The notes under the pieces are model-generated. The model was given only the letters and a program-made list of their open reading frames with translations, was not told the DNA's origin and did no database searches. A stretch of 64,000 nt of DNA from Corynebacterium zhongnanshanii. Lineage in GTDB: Bacteria; Actinomycetota; Actinomycetes; Mycobacteriales; Mycobacteriaceae. Position numbers and translations under genes: made by a program. Shown one piece after another: positions 37,978 through 45,519 of this stretch; position 1 is the stretch's first letter; each line of letters starts with the position of its first letter. The DNA lies in NCBI RefSeq assembly GCF_014490575.1, contig NZ_CP061033.1, positions 1,488,001-1,552,000 on the forward strand, in the 5' to 3' direction.

Positions 37978-38744
37978 CAGTGCCACACCCCCATGGGCAC
38001 GCACACCGACAGGAGGATGAGGAGCAGGGCGAGGAGAGAGGCGGCGTCGGATAATTTAAAGGACAAGGGGACGGCGGTGGACGGGTGCGCGGGCCCGCCG
38101 AGGCCGCGGATGAGGGCGGAGGAGGCGAGCTCGTCGCCGGCGCGGACCACGGCGGCGAGCAGAGGGATGATGAGCATCGCTGAGGAGTGCGCGGGGCGCG
38201 TGACCCAGCGGAGGAGGCCGGGTTGGAGGCCGCGCAGGCACATCGCGTCGCGGATGGCGCGGGCTTCGGTGGCGATGATGGGTAGGACGCGCAGGAAGAC
38301 GACTGGTGGGATGGTTGCCCAGGCGGGCAGGCGCATGCGGCGCAGGGCGGAGTTCAGGGTGGACGGGGTGAGGGTGAGCAGGGCGAAGGCGCCGATGGAC
38401 ATGCTGATGGTGAAGCGGGCGAACCAGAGGAACATCGCGGCGGTGAAGGCGAAGAGTTGCGATGGTGGTAGGTGGAGCAGGGCCCAATAGCCCAGGTAGA
38501 AGAAGAAAAATGTGGCGAGGGCGAGGAGGCCATAGCGGGGTGTGATCGTTGCGAGGGCGAGGGCGCTGAAGGTGATGCAGAGGAGCAGAGTGGGCAGGCG
38601 GCCGTAGCTCAGGGCGGTGGCGTTGATGAGGAGGACGGCCAGGAGGGTGGTGCGGGGGTCTAGGTGGGTGCGGGCGGGTGTTGGCGTGGGCTGGTGTGCA
38701 GGTGAATGGGTGCGCTGGCGCGTGCCCGCATGGGTGGTCGTCAC
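37977..38744 (-). CDS. ECF transporter T component (EcfT/CbiQ-like)
   Basis: 255 residues from GTG 38744. GTGA overlaps the S-component stop. Five to six transmembrane helices (from about 45) and a cytoplasmic region with ATPase-coupling helices: LRRMRLPAW and AIRDAMCLRGLQ fit the Ala-Arg-Gly coupling motifs of EcfT, the second as LRG. The basic N-terminus is His/Thr/Pro-rich. It would link the S component to ATPase domains 1 and 2 of the fusion protein. The overlap on both sides indicates a single tightly coupled operon. Confidence 0.82.
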   Translation of the reverse strand: MTTTHAGTRQRTHSPAHQPTPTPARTHLDPRTTLLAVLLINATALSYGRLPTLLLCITFSALALATITPRYGLLALATFFFFYLGYWALLHLPPSQLFAFTAAMFLWFARFTISMSIGAFALLTLTPSTLNSALRRMRLPAWATIPPVVFLRVLPIIATEARAIRDAMCLRGLQPGLLRWVTRPAHSSAMLIIPLLAAVVRAGDELASSALIRGLGGPAHPSTAVPLSFKLSDAASLLALLLILLSVCVPMGVWH

Positions 38745-39343
38745 AGCAGGCCAGCACTTTCGAAGTGCGTGCGGCTGACTTTGACGCCGATGATTCCACC
38801 AATGAAGCCGACGACCAGCGCGCCGATCGCGAGAGCACCGATGGTCCATGGTTGGAAGATGTTCGACATGGCGTCTGCGTACTGCTGCCCCATCTGGTCT
38901 GCGATGTCTGTGTAGTAGGAGGTGGTGTCCAGGATCAGCGGGATGAAGGGCATGGCGACCCAGGTGCAGAACACGGCGTATGCGAGTGGGAATGCTTTGT
39001 TGATGGCGAGGGTGGTCTTGGTGATGATGAGGTCGGCGATGAGGCCGAGGAGGAGGCAGCCCAGGAACGTCCAGACATAGTGGCCGGTGAGCATGAACCC
39101 CAGGCCATTGATGCCGCCGACGAGGGCGAGCGCGCCAAACTTTGGTGTGCGTGCGACGTAGAGTGCGAGCACGATGCCGTTGGCGATGGCGCCGATGATC
39201 CAGCCCACGAACATGAACTGCGGGCCGGCGAAGCCGACCATGCCCGTGGCGAAGGTGACCACGAAGTAGAGGGCCGAGAAGATGCCGGCGTTGATGAGGT
39301 CGCGGGTGGTGAGGCGGGAGTTGGCAGCTTGCTGATGAGACAC
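38741..39343 (-). CDS. ECF transporter S component, MptD family
   Basis: 200 residues from GTG 39343 with GAGGAAT upstream. Six transmembrane helices. LTTRDLINAGIFSALYFVVTFATGMVGF and the FMFVGWIIGAIANGIVLAL segment are typical of the MptD/Trep_Strep group of substrate-binding membrane proteins. Substrates of this group are mostly unknown; heme has been proposed for ECF-like systems in some Firmicutes. The DtxR-like box 38 bp upstream points to iron. First gene of the operon. Confidence 0.8.
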   Translation of the reverse strand: MSHQQAANSRLTTRDLINAGIFSALYFVVTFATGMVGFAGPQFMFVGWIIGAIANGIVLALYVARTPKFGALALVGGINGLGFMLTGHYVWTFLGCLLLGLIADLIITKTTLAINKAFPLAYAVFCTWVAMPFIPLILDTTSYYTDIADQMGQQYADAMSNIFQPWTIGALAIGALVVGFIGGIIGVKVSRTHFESAGLL

Positions 39344-39380
39344 GTGATTCCTCGATGAGATTGACGGTGACTAATGAACA

Positions 39381-39399
39381 TGAGTTCAGCCTAGCCTAA
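39381..39399 (-). promoter_or_regulatory. DtxR box-like operator
   Basis: Read on the minus strand: TTAGGCTAGGCTGAACTCA, 15 of 19 matches to TWAGGTTAGSCTAACCTWA. It covers a possible -10 (TAGGCT) with TTAACA 18 bp upstream. Suggests iron-dependent repression of the ECF/ABC operon by DtxR. Confidence 0.55.
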
Positions 39400-39517
39400 C
39401 TCCGAATAGTGTTCGTTGTTAAGTGTGAGGGGTAAGTGGGGGTAGGTCAGGTAGGGTTAAGGCGTAGGTCATGACGCGCCTGAGCCATAGGCGCCTGACG
39501 CAGAAGGAAGTGCACTA

Positions 39518-39700
39518 ATGAAGGCTTTTCTAGACCCCAATGCCACGCCGGTAGAGAAGGCAGTTCAGTTCATTGAGTTGAAGTATGTTCACGGACTCAA
39601 GCGGACTCCCACGGACGAAGACATTGAAGAAGTGTTGACTGGCCTGAAGGCCAAGACGGAAGAAAACAAGAAGCGCGTGAAGGAAGAGCTCGGACTTTAG
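39518..39700 (+). CDS. Small hypothetical protein
   Basis: 60 residues, charged, helical, with no signal or membrane segment. AGAAGGAAG lies about 8 nt before the ATG. It is rich in Glu/Lys (KAKTEENKKRVKEELGL). I do not recognise a family. It stands alone between the ECF operon and the defence island. Confidence 0.5.
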   Translation: MKAFLDPNATPVEKAVQFIELKYVHGLKRTPTDEDIEEVLTGLKAKTEENKKRVKEELGL

Positions 39701-39749
39701 TTCGCGGTGCCCCAATCGCAGCTCAGCTGGGCCAAAAAATTAGAATAGC

Positions 39750-40367
39750 TCAGCGTCCAAGTAGCCCAAAAAGCTCATCTAATAGGTGTGGAACAGCACT
39801 AGCTGTCGATTTACCAACCTGGTTAAACTCCATGACCTCAATGTTCTTTCGGGCTTTCTCATGTTCGGCAACTGGGAACTTCGGGTCGATATTCTTCCCC
39901 TTTGTCCCCCAAAGAACGCCAAGCCTCTTGAGTTTTTCCAACACTGAACGCCTCGAGATCGCCCTCCCTCGAAGATCTTCGAAGTGTGCGAGAAGCCACG
40001 CGTCAAAAGCCTCGTTAGAAACTACGAAGCTGCAAGCAGTTTCCCCAGTCGATGCCTGTCGCGCCTTCTTAAATCCTTGATTAAACTGAGCTTCTGAAGA
40101 GTCATCAACATCCACGACATAGAAGACTCGAGCAAACGGAGCGTTCTTATCATTTTGACGCACCCAGTTTGTCGCAGAAACAATCTTTTCCGGTGAAGAA
40201 TCCGATTCACCGATAATGTGAATTGACCCCATGCGATAATGACGTTTCAACTGCTTGAAATACTCAGTTTCAGTTACATTTTTATTCCCCTGACACACAA
40301 TAAGCACCGTGGGCTTCATCGAACGAGACGCTTGAGGTCTTCTCCTCCGCGATCTTTTGCTGGCCAT
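39750..40367 (-). CDS. RloB-like / AbiLii-type protein
   Basis: 205 residues. Basic N-terminus, then VLIVCQGNKNVTETEYFKQLKR, and FYVVDVDDSSEAQFNQGF with a DxD pair. This is the RloB family, thought to have a TOPRIM-like fold. FVVSNEAFDAWLLAHFED is also conserved. Together with the AAA protein 3 bp upstream it makes an AbiL/RloAB-like two-gene unit, a predicted phage-abortive system. Base composition is more AT-rich than the neighbouring backbone. Catalytic activity is not established. Confidence 0.75.
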   Translation of the reverse strand: MASKRSRRRRPQASRSMKPTVLIVCQGNKNVTETEYFKQLKRHYRMGSIHIIGESDSSPEKIVSATNWVRQNDKNAPFARVFYVVDVDDSSEAQFNQGFKKARQASTGETACSFVVSNEAFDAWLLAHFEDLRGRAISRRSVLEKLKRLGVLWGTKGKNIDPKFPVAEHEKARKNIEVMEFNQVGKSTASAVPHLLDELFGLLGR

Positions 40368-40370
40368 CTT

Positions 40371-41687
40371 CTATCGCCCCTGCGCTATTGATTTCCTGAG
40401 CTCGTCGATGACATTCGCCATGGATATAGTCTGTGCAATTGGCACCGCACCGAATGCTCCTTGCAGATATTGCTTCTCCAAATTGTGGTTTTGCCGGGTG
40501 GGAAATTCATCGAGCGCGATCAGTTCGGACTCCGAATCTGTCTTTTCGATGATCCACAATTCACTACGCTCCATTGGCTCCTCCGGATGGCGGCCCAACA
40601 ACGTCGAATCATGGGTACTAAACAGCAACTGTGCGCCATGAGGATTCAGCTCTGCATCAGCAAACAAGCCGATAATTTCGCGGACCAAAAAGGGATGTAG
40701 GGAACTATCAAGCTCATCCACGGATAGAATGCCGCCAATAGCAAGGGCAAACAACGCCGGTGTAGCCAGGTCTATCCACGCACGTGTTCCCGCCGACTCC
40801 TCCGATTCAGGAAGCTCGAAACTACCCTGACGGCCCGAATGGTGAAATACAAAGTACTTAAATAGCTCCTCAACGTCATCAGGATCAAGGCGCTCCACCA
40901 GTGCCACCTGTTCAGGTTCCACCCCAAAGTCCACAACGAACTTCGCCACAGCATCCGGCGCCTGCTCGTGAATGCTAAGCTGCTGGACACCCACGTCAGC
41001 TGCACGAATGGTCTGGCTTAGAGTTTTCAGCAGTGATGGAAATTTTTGCGAAAGCTCAATGGTCCACTGGTGCCTATGGGCCTGATCCATGTCATTGCTC
41101 TCAATAAGCGGAAGGACCTTTGCCCACCACTCCAGCGCACCCGAGAGCTGCCCCTTATCTTTGATAGTTGTCCACGCACTGAGAACTAGGGCGGTGGGGC
41201 GCATGAAAGCACGGATATTCTCTTTCGACGCACTCGGAATCTTCATGCTCTGACCAAACTCAACGTCGCTACCGTTCCTACGGAAAGCCTTTGACCAGCG
41301 AGAGCTGACCACGGCATCAAGTTCCTCTCGGAGAATGCCCGTGGCGTCCAATTCTAAGAACCACAGATAGCGAATGCCATCTTGGACGAACTCAACGTGA
41401 AAAGACGCCGGTGCTCCCATGTGTTGCTTGTGCGGATCATAGAGCGCCTTGAGAGTCTCGGGATTACTTAATGAATGCTGGACTGCACGCTTCAAGAGGT
41501 GAAGTGGTTTCAAAGCATTGGACTTGCCTGCTGCGTTGGGCCCCAGCAGTGCTGCTCGTCGTAGCGTCTGAGATTGCCATGACTCACCCTTGCTAGGACG
41601 AAGCGTCTTGAACTCACGCCTTTGCATGTCCAGGACGAATTCTTCTCCGAATGAGCGGTAGTTCTCCACCGCAAGTGAAAGCAACAT
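40371..41687 (-). CDS. AAA ATPase, RloA / AbiLi-type (OLD/AAA_15-like)
   Basis: 438 residues. N-terminal SLAVENYRSFGEE, Walker A LLGPNAAGKSNALKPL, and near the C-terminus LSVDELDSSLHPFLV (Walker B-like) and LFSTHDSTLLG. This is the SMC/ABC-type AAA family of RloA and AbiLi. It is complete and in frame. It should sense phage or DNA intermediates and work with the RloB-like partner downstream. The promoter region carries a 23-bp inverted repeat. Confidence 0.8.
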   Translation of the reverse strand: MLLSLAVENYRSFGEEFVLDMQRREFKTLRPSKGESWQSQTLRRAALLGPNAAGKSNALKPLHLLKRAVQHSLSNPETLKALYDPHKQHMGAPASFHVEFVQDGIRYLWFLELDATGILREELDAVVSSRWSKAFRRNGSDVEFGQSMKIPSASKENIRAFMRPTALVLSAWTTIKDKGQLSGALEWWAKVLPLIESNDMDQAHRHQWTIELSQKFPSLLKTLSQTIRAADVGVQQLSIHEQAPDAVAKFVVDFGVEPEQVALVERLDPDDVEELFKYFVFHHSGRQGSFELPESEESAGTRAWIDLATPALFALAIGGILSVDELDSSLHPFLVREIIGLFADAELNPHGAQLLFSTHDSTLLGRHPEEPMERSELWIIEKTDSESELIALDEFPTRQNHNLEKQYLQGAFGAVPIAQTISMANVIDELRKSIAQGR

Positions 41688-42268
41688 AGGCCAATACTAG
41701 ACAGGTAACGTTCGATTCTGCACATTTTGTGCAGAATTACCCCCGAGAGGCTCAACCTGGAGCGTCGAATGCCCGCAGCTTTGGAGTAGTGCGTGATCCG
41801 CAGGACACGGGTACCCAAGCCCAGACTGTCGCGCAGCATCTCCAGGGAATCTAGGCGGCTAAGGCTTTGATAGACGTCGTTACCTAACGAGACGATCACG
41901 GGATCATGCGCGCCCAACTGACTGACTTCATCAGCTAGACCGCGAATCTGCATGAGGCGGAACACCCCATCATTGAGCATCTTCTTGATTGGGGCTGACT
42001 TAGAGTTCCTCACTGCGGTGAGTTGGTCATCCACGAACTTCACTAGGTCTGTAAGGTATCCGCCCCACAGTGGAGTGCCACAGCAGGCATCGCGCAGTCT
42101 CTGATCCGAAGTTGACGATGTCTCCTCATGGAATGCATGAAAAGGCGCATCCGCTGTTGCTGATTGTGTGTGTTCATCGCGTTCCGCAAAGTTCAATGCC
42201 ACCAACACTACATTCGGATTGAGCTTCCACCCCAACGCATCGAGATCCGATTGTGAGGTTAGCCTCGA
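41510..42268 (-). pseudogene. Glycosylase-like (DUF1643/UDG-type fold?) gene, 5' end lost to an IS
   Basis: The frame is open from the IS border to 41510, where it runs into the AAA gene, so the true end is uncertain. It starts inside a coding sequence: TSQSDLDALGWKLNPNVVLVALNFAERDEH. AHDPVIVSLGNDVYQSL and RVLRITHYSKAAGI resemble the uracil-DNA-glycosylase-like fold seen in DUF1643-type proteins. No upstream part is seen beyond the IS, so it is truncated. Family call is tentative. Confidence 0.45.
41715..41737. promoter_or_regulatory. 23-bp inverted repeat upstream of the AbiL-like pair
   Basis: ATTCTGCACA, TTT, TGTGCAGAAT: perfect 10-bp arms around 3 bp, 28 bp before the ATPase start. Likely operator of a helix-turn-helix regulator. 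No such regulator gene is adjacent. It lies in the 3' end of the truncated gene upstream. Confidence 0.55.
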
Positions 42269-42314
42269 GTAGTGGACACCCGATTAGTACGGATTTTTGT
42301 GTCCGTAGGAGAGG

Positions 42315-42553
42315 ATGTTCATTGTGAGTAAGCAGCAGAGGAAGAAGTACACTCCGGGATACCGGAGAAAGGCAGCTCGACTTGTCATCGAGTCTGAAAG
42401 GCCGATAGCCCGTGTTGCTGAAGAACTCGGTGTTCCGGCCGGATTGCTTGGTAGGTGGGTCAAAGTCGAGCGAGAACACATAGGCTCGGATTTTTATCGA
42501 AAGCCACCACCTTCTTCGCTGCGAAGCAACGCGAGCAGAAAAGTTCGAACTAA
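42315..42553 (+). pseudogene. IS3-family transposase OrfA remnant
   Basis: Starts KQQRKKYTPGYRRKAARLVIESERPIARVAEELGVPAGLLGRWV, the helix-turn-helix of IS3 OrfA. A deletion then removes the leucine-zipper region, and the end FLSKATTFFAAKQREQ is found in another frame. Confidence 0.75.
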
Positions 42554-43455
42554 TGTGGCAGGAGAAGGCGACCTACAGCATCAAGCCAATGGCACGCCTT
42601 TTGGGTGTATCCCGATCTGGGTACTACAAGTGGGCTACAGTGCAAGCAGCCAAACGTGCAGGTAAAAATCGGCGTGCCAGCTTCCTCACCGACCTTGACC
42701 AGCAGATCTAGTCCATCTGGAAAGATTCCGATGAAGTTTATGGGTCCCCACGAATCACTGCTGAGCTGCATGATCGTGGTGTGACGGTGAACCGTAAGAC
42801 CGTGGCAAAGCGTATGCGTGCGATGGGGATTGAAGAGATTTCACCGAGGGCCTTTGTTCCGGTTACAACCATTCAGTCAGCTCGTAAATCTTCGTTGCCT
42901 GACCTGGTAAAACATGAGTTTGATCCAGGGGAGCTCAATCGGGTGTGGAATTCGGATATCACCTATCTTCGCCCCCCATGAGGGTTGGTTGTAATTATGT
43001 GTTCTTCGTGATGGCCATTCCCGCAGGGTCATCGGCTGGGCAATGGATTGTGTTCAAGATACTCATCTGGCCGAACGTGCCCTGCGTATGGCTTATACGC
43101 TGCGTGGAGAGGTGCCTGACGGATTGGTGTTCTATGCTGATCGTGGCACTTAAGTTCACCAGTGATCAGCTGTGGAAAGTGTGTCAGGAGTTCGGGATTG
43201 CCCTGTCGGTAGGCCGTACTGGGGTGTGTTTCGATAACGCGATGGCAGAGTCATTCTGGTCGACCCTAAAAACTTCAGTTCTATGACCAGAGAAAATGGG
43301 CCAGCCACGACGAAGCTCGTAAGGCTGTGACCCGATGGATCGAGGTGGTCTACAACCACAATAGACGGCACTCCAAGATCGGGATGATTAGCCCCGTAGA
43401 ATTCGAAAGCCGGATCACCAACGAAAAGCAGCAGCTTAACCAACAAGCCGCTTAA
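42538..43455 (+). pseudogene. IS3-family transposase OrfB (DDE integrase) remnant
   Basis: Begins with EKATYSIKPMARLLGVSRSGYYKW. A TAG interrupts at 42708. A frameshift lies near 42975 just after the first DDE aspartate (WNSDITYL), a TAA at about 43150 follows the second (FYADRGT), and another frameshift near 43275 follows the Glu (NAMAESFWSTLK). The tail HNRRHSKIGMISPVEFE is recognisable. It cannot be functional. Confidence 0.8.
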
Positions 43456-43486
43456 CAACGTGTCCACAATTTGCGGGCAACCCCAG

Positions 43487-44215
43487 TTAGTCGAAATCAA
43501 CCTGAAGATTCTTGACAGATTCATCGAAGTGCACGTTGAGGGCGTCGCGACGTTCCTGGGTCAGACTATGGCCGCAGGACAGGCACTCATCTAGTTCTTC
43601 GTGAAGACGCATGCCCTCCTGCACCCATCTGGAGCGTTCAGTGCTTCCCATCAGCTGTTCGATCATCCGGTTAGTTACGACGCTTTCCGCGAGCAGCCGC
43701 CGTGCTTCGGGGAGAATATTCTCGACCAGCATCGATGGGCTGCATTGCCTCGCTGAGGGCACGCTTACGGTCCAAAACAGGTTCCTCTGAAGCGTCTTGC
43801 AGAACTGTCGAATCCGTTTCATGCTTCTCCAGGCGAGGCAATAGTTAGTTCGGTTATAGCCACGTAAAGGCATACCTGGAGCACCCTGGAGTTGCTTGAG
43901 CATGTCTGTCGCGAGATCCCTACCAAGACGATTGATATTTTCCTTCGCTACATCACGAGCCACTTCAGCCTTACTGAGCTTTTCTCGTACTCCACCGAGT
44001 TGAGACTCCAGTTCCGCAATCTTCTCCTCAGCATCGGCTAGCTTCTTGCCGACAGTCAGGAGCGCTTCGGACTTCAGACCATCAGCTTCCTCAAATCGGA
44101 GGCTCTGGCGGATTAAGTCCTTGTTGAAAACCTTGACGCGTGCCCAGAAGTCAGCATCTTCCAAACTGATCGACGAGCTTCCGGACATGGTTGTACCGGA
44201 GGTATCACTTACCTC
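43487..44215 (-). pseudogene. AAA_13 (RloC/PrrC-like) ATPase remnant with internal frameshifts
   Basis: The N-terminal Walker A region is missing. Visible: VKVFNKDLIRQSLRF (AAA_13 VFN-RDF motif), a coiled-coil stretch, then near 43850 the frame shifts: the expected sequence LPRLEKHETDSTVLQDASEE runs in another frame and returns to the first near 43740 with LPEARRLLAESVVTNRMIEQL, then a CxxC zinc-hook-like LSCGHSL and RRDALNVHFDESVKNL. It stops at 43487 without the Walker B part. Thus a fragment of an anticodon-nuclease-type defence gene. Family call from motifs only. Confidence 0.5.
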
Positions 44216-44220
44216 GAGTT

Positions 44221-44355
44221 GCAGGCTTGGCCCAAGTCGCCATCGACTTCCTCGCAGACCCAACCCTTCGCGAGCAGGCCCATGCTGAGTTTGCGCGCGA
44301 TGGACGGGTTACGGTGGAGGAGCTGCTTGAGCGGGCGGCTCACTTCAGTTCCTGA
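44221..44355 (+). pseudogene. C-terminal fragment, possibly an M20-type amidohydrolase
   Basis: An open plus-strand frame ends GLAQVAIDFLADPTLREQAH and later VTVEELLERAAHF before TGA at 44353. It resembles the last 45 residues of M20D amidohydrolases. Nothing N-terminal remains. It joins the AAA_13 fragment on one side and overlaps the end of the macrodomain gene by 11 nt on the other. Marks a recombination junction. Confidence 0.35.
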
Positions 44356-45331
44356 GGTGAGGGGGAATTGGCGGGGCGGGAAACAAGATGTCGCCCCCGA
44401 TCTTGACTTTTCCATCTTCCTCGAAATATTCGGCGTGTGCGATCGGCACACGTTTTAACCCGGTGACTACAGCCAACAGCCCTTCAAACCAGACCACATA
44501 TTCTCGGTCATCGAACTTTTTGGCGAGTAGTGGCAAATCTTGAAGGATGATATCTGCAGCTTCATCAGGAGTTGTTGCCGTGGTCACGTATCCATTCCCT
44601 ACTCGAGCGCCAGCAACAGTGTTGTATCTCAGCGCAGGGGCTTCCCAGTCGGGAACAAATTCGTTTTCGCTGGAGTACCTAGGTTTAAAGTGCTCTCGAG
44701 GTTTAAAATACTCTTGAGACGTAATCAACAATTGCCAATTAAGACCAGTAGGTCTCATCCCCGGGTAAATGCGTACTCCTTCAAATCCCCGTTGATGGAG
44801 AACAGCGACACCTTGTAGTAAACGAAGCCACGTTAACCGACCAAGCTGGCGTTCCAGTTTCGAGTGGTTAAACTGATCCTGCGTGACGATCCTTATTTCT
44901 TTGACGTTGCTAGCGTTGGTGGACAGCACTTCTACTGCCACATTAAGCGCATCTTCCACCGGCCAGCCGTAAAGTCCGGGGCCAATCAAAGGAAAAGCGA
45001 TGGACTCGACCCCGAGCTTATCTGCAAGAGCTAAACAACCCCGATAAACAGATTCAAGCAAAGTGCGGTCTGTTTGCCCAGCCTGATAGCTTGGCACTGA
45101 AGTATGTATCACGAAGCGGGCTGGAAGATTGTAACCTGAAGTCCAGCCAGCATTTCCAGAATCTTTCCCGTCAGGAAAGTGAATTTTGCACTCTTCGAGC
45201 GAACCAGGGCCTGCAACTTGATAAGTGGCCCCCACTCCGCCGTCATAGTGCATCCGATGATCCGATGCATTCACGATTGCATCTACATCTTGGGTGGTGA
45301 TGTCCCCTAGAATCGCCTTCAGAACTGTCAT
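44345..45331 (-). CDS. Macrodomain protein with additional C-terminal domain
   Basis: 328 residues from the ATG at 45331. Residues ~1-165 form a macrodomain: GDITTQDVDAIVNASDHRM, GGVGATYQVAGP and AFPLIGPGLYGWPVEDAL match the ADP-ribose-binding loops. The C-terminal ~160 residues (from about 170, WLRLLQGVAVLHQRGFEGVRIYPG) are not a domain I recognise. ADP-ribose or its derivatives may be bound or hydrolysed. Its place beside a type ISP enzyme suggests a defence or DNA/RNA ADP-ribose removal role. No DarT-like partner is visible. Confidence 0.7.
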   Translation of the reverse strand: MTVLKAILGDITTQDVDAIVNASDHRMHYDGGVGATYQVAGPGSLEECKIHFPDGKDSGNAGWTSGYNLPARFVIHTSVPSYQAGQTDRTLLESVYRGCLALADKLGVESIAFPLIGPGLYGWPVEDALNVAVEVLSTNASNVKEIRIVTQDQFNHSKLERQLGRLTWLRLLQGVAVLHQRGFEGVRIYPGMRPTGLNWQLLITSQEYFKPREHFKPRYSSENEFVPDWEAPALRYNTVAGARVGNGYVTTATTPDEAADIILQDLPLLAKKFDDREYVVWFEGLLAVVTGLKRVPIAHAEYFEEDGKVKIGGDILFPAPPIPPHLRN

Positions 45332-45519
45332 GTAGCAATTATCCCACATTGTGACGACTCAGAAGTGCTGGTCGTCTTGACAGTACTACACCATCCATGG
45401 CGCGCCGCAGGAGTCGGAGGAGGTCCGGCAGTAAACAGCGGCGAGCTCTGCGGATGTTCAAGGCCGCAGGGCTCCATCCCGCCTAAGAATATGAACTGCC
45501 TTCGAGCCCATAGGCACTG

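Larger units (their letters stand above)
42270..43469 (+). mobile_element. Decayed IS3-family insertion sequence
   Basis: About 1.2 kb with short inverted ends: TAGTGGACACC on the left and, reversed, TTGTGGACACG on the right (core GTGGACAC). Holds orfA and orfB transposase remnants in two frames with stops and frameshifts. No convincing target duplication is visible. It interrupts the glycosylase-like gene. Confidence 0.8.

Noticed and set aside
42550..42771. Minus-strand frame inside the IS
   Set aside because: Opposes the clear OrfB remnant and has no features.
44209..44451. 80-codon minus-strand frame between the AAA_13 relic and the macrodomain gene
   Set aside because: It is the antisense of the amidohydrolase-like fragment and the end of the macrodomain gene.
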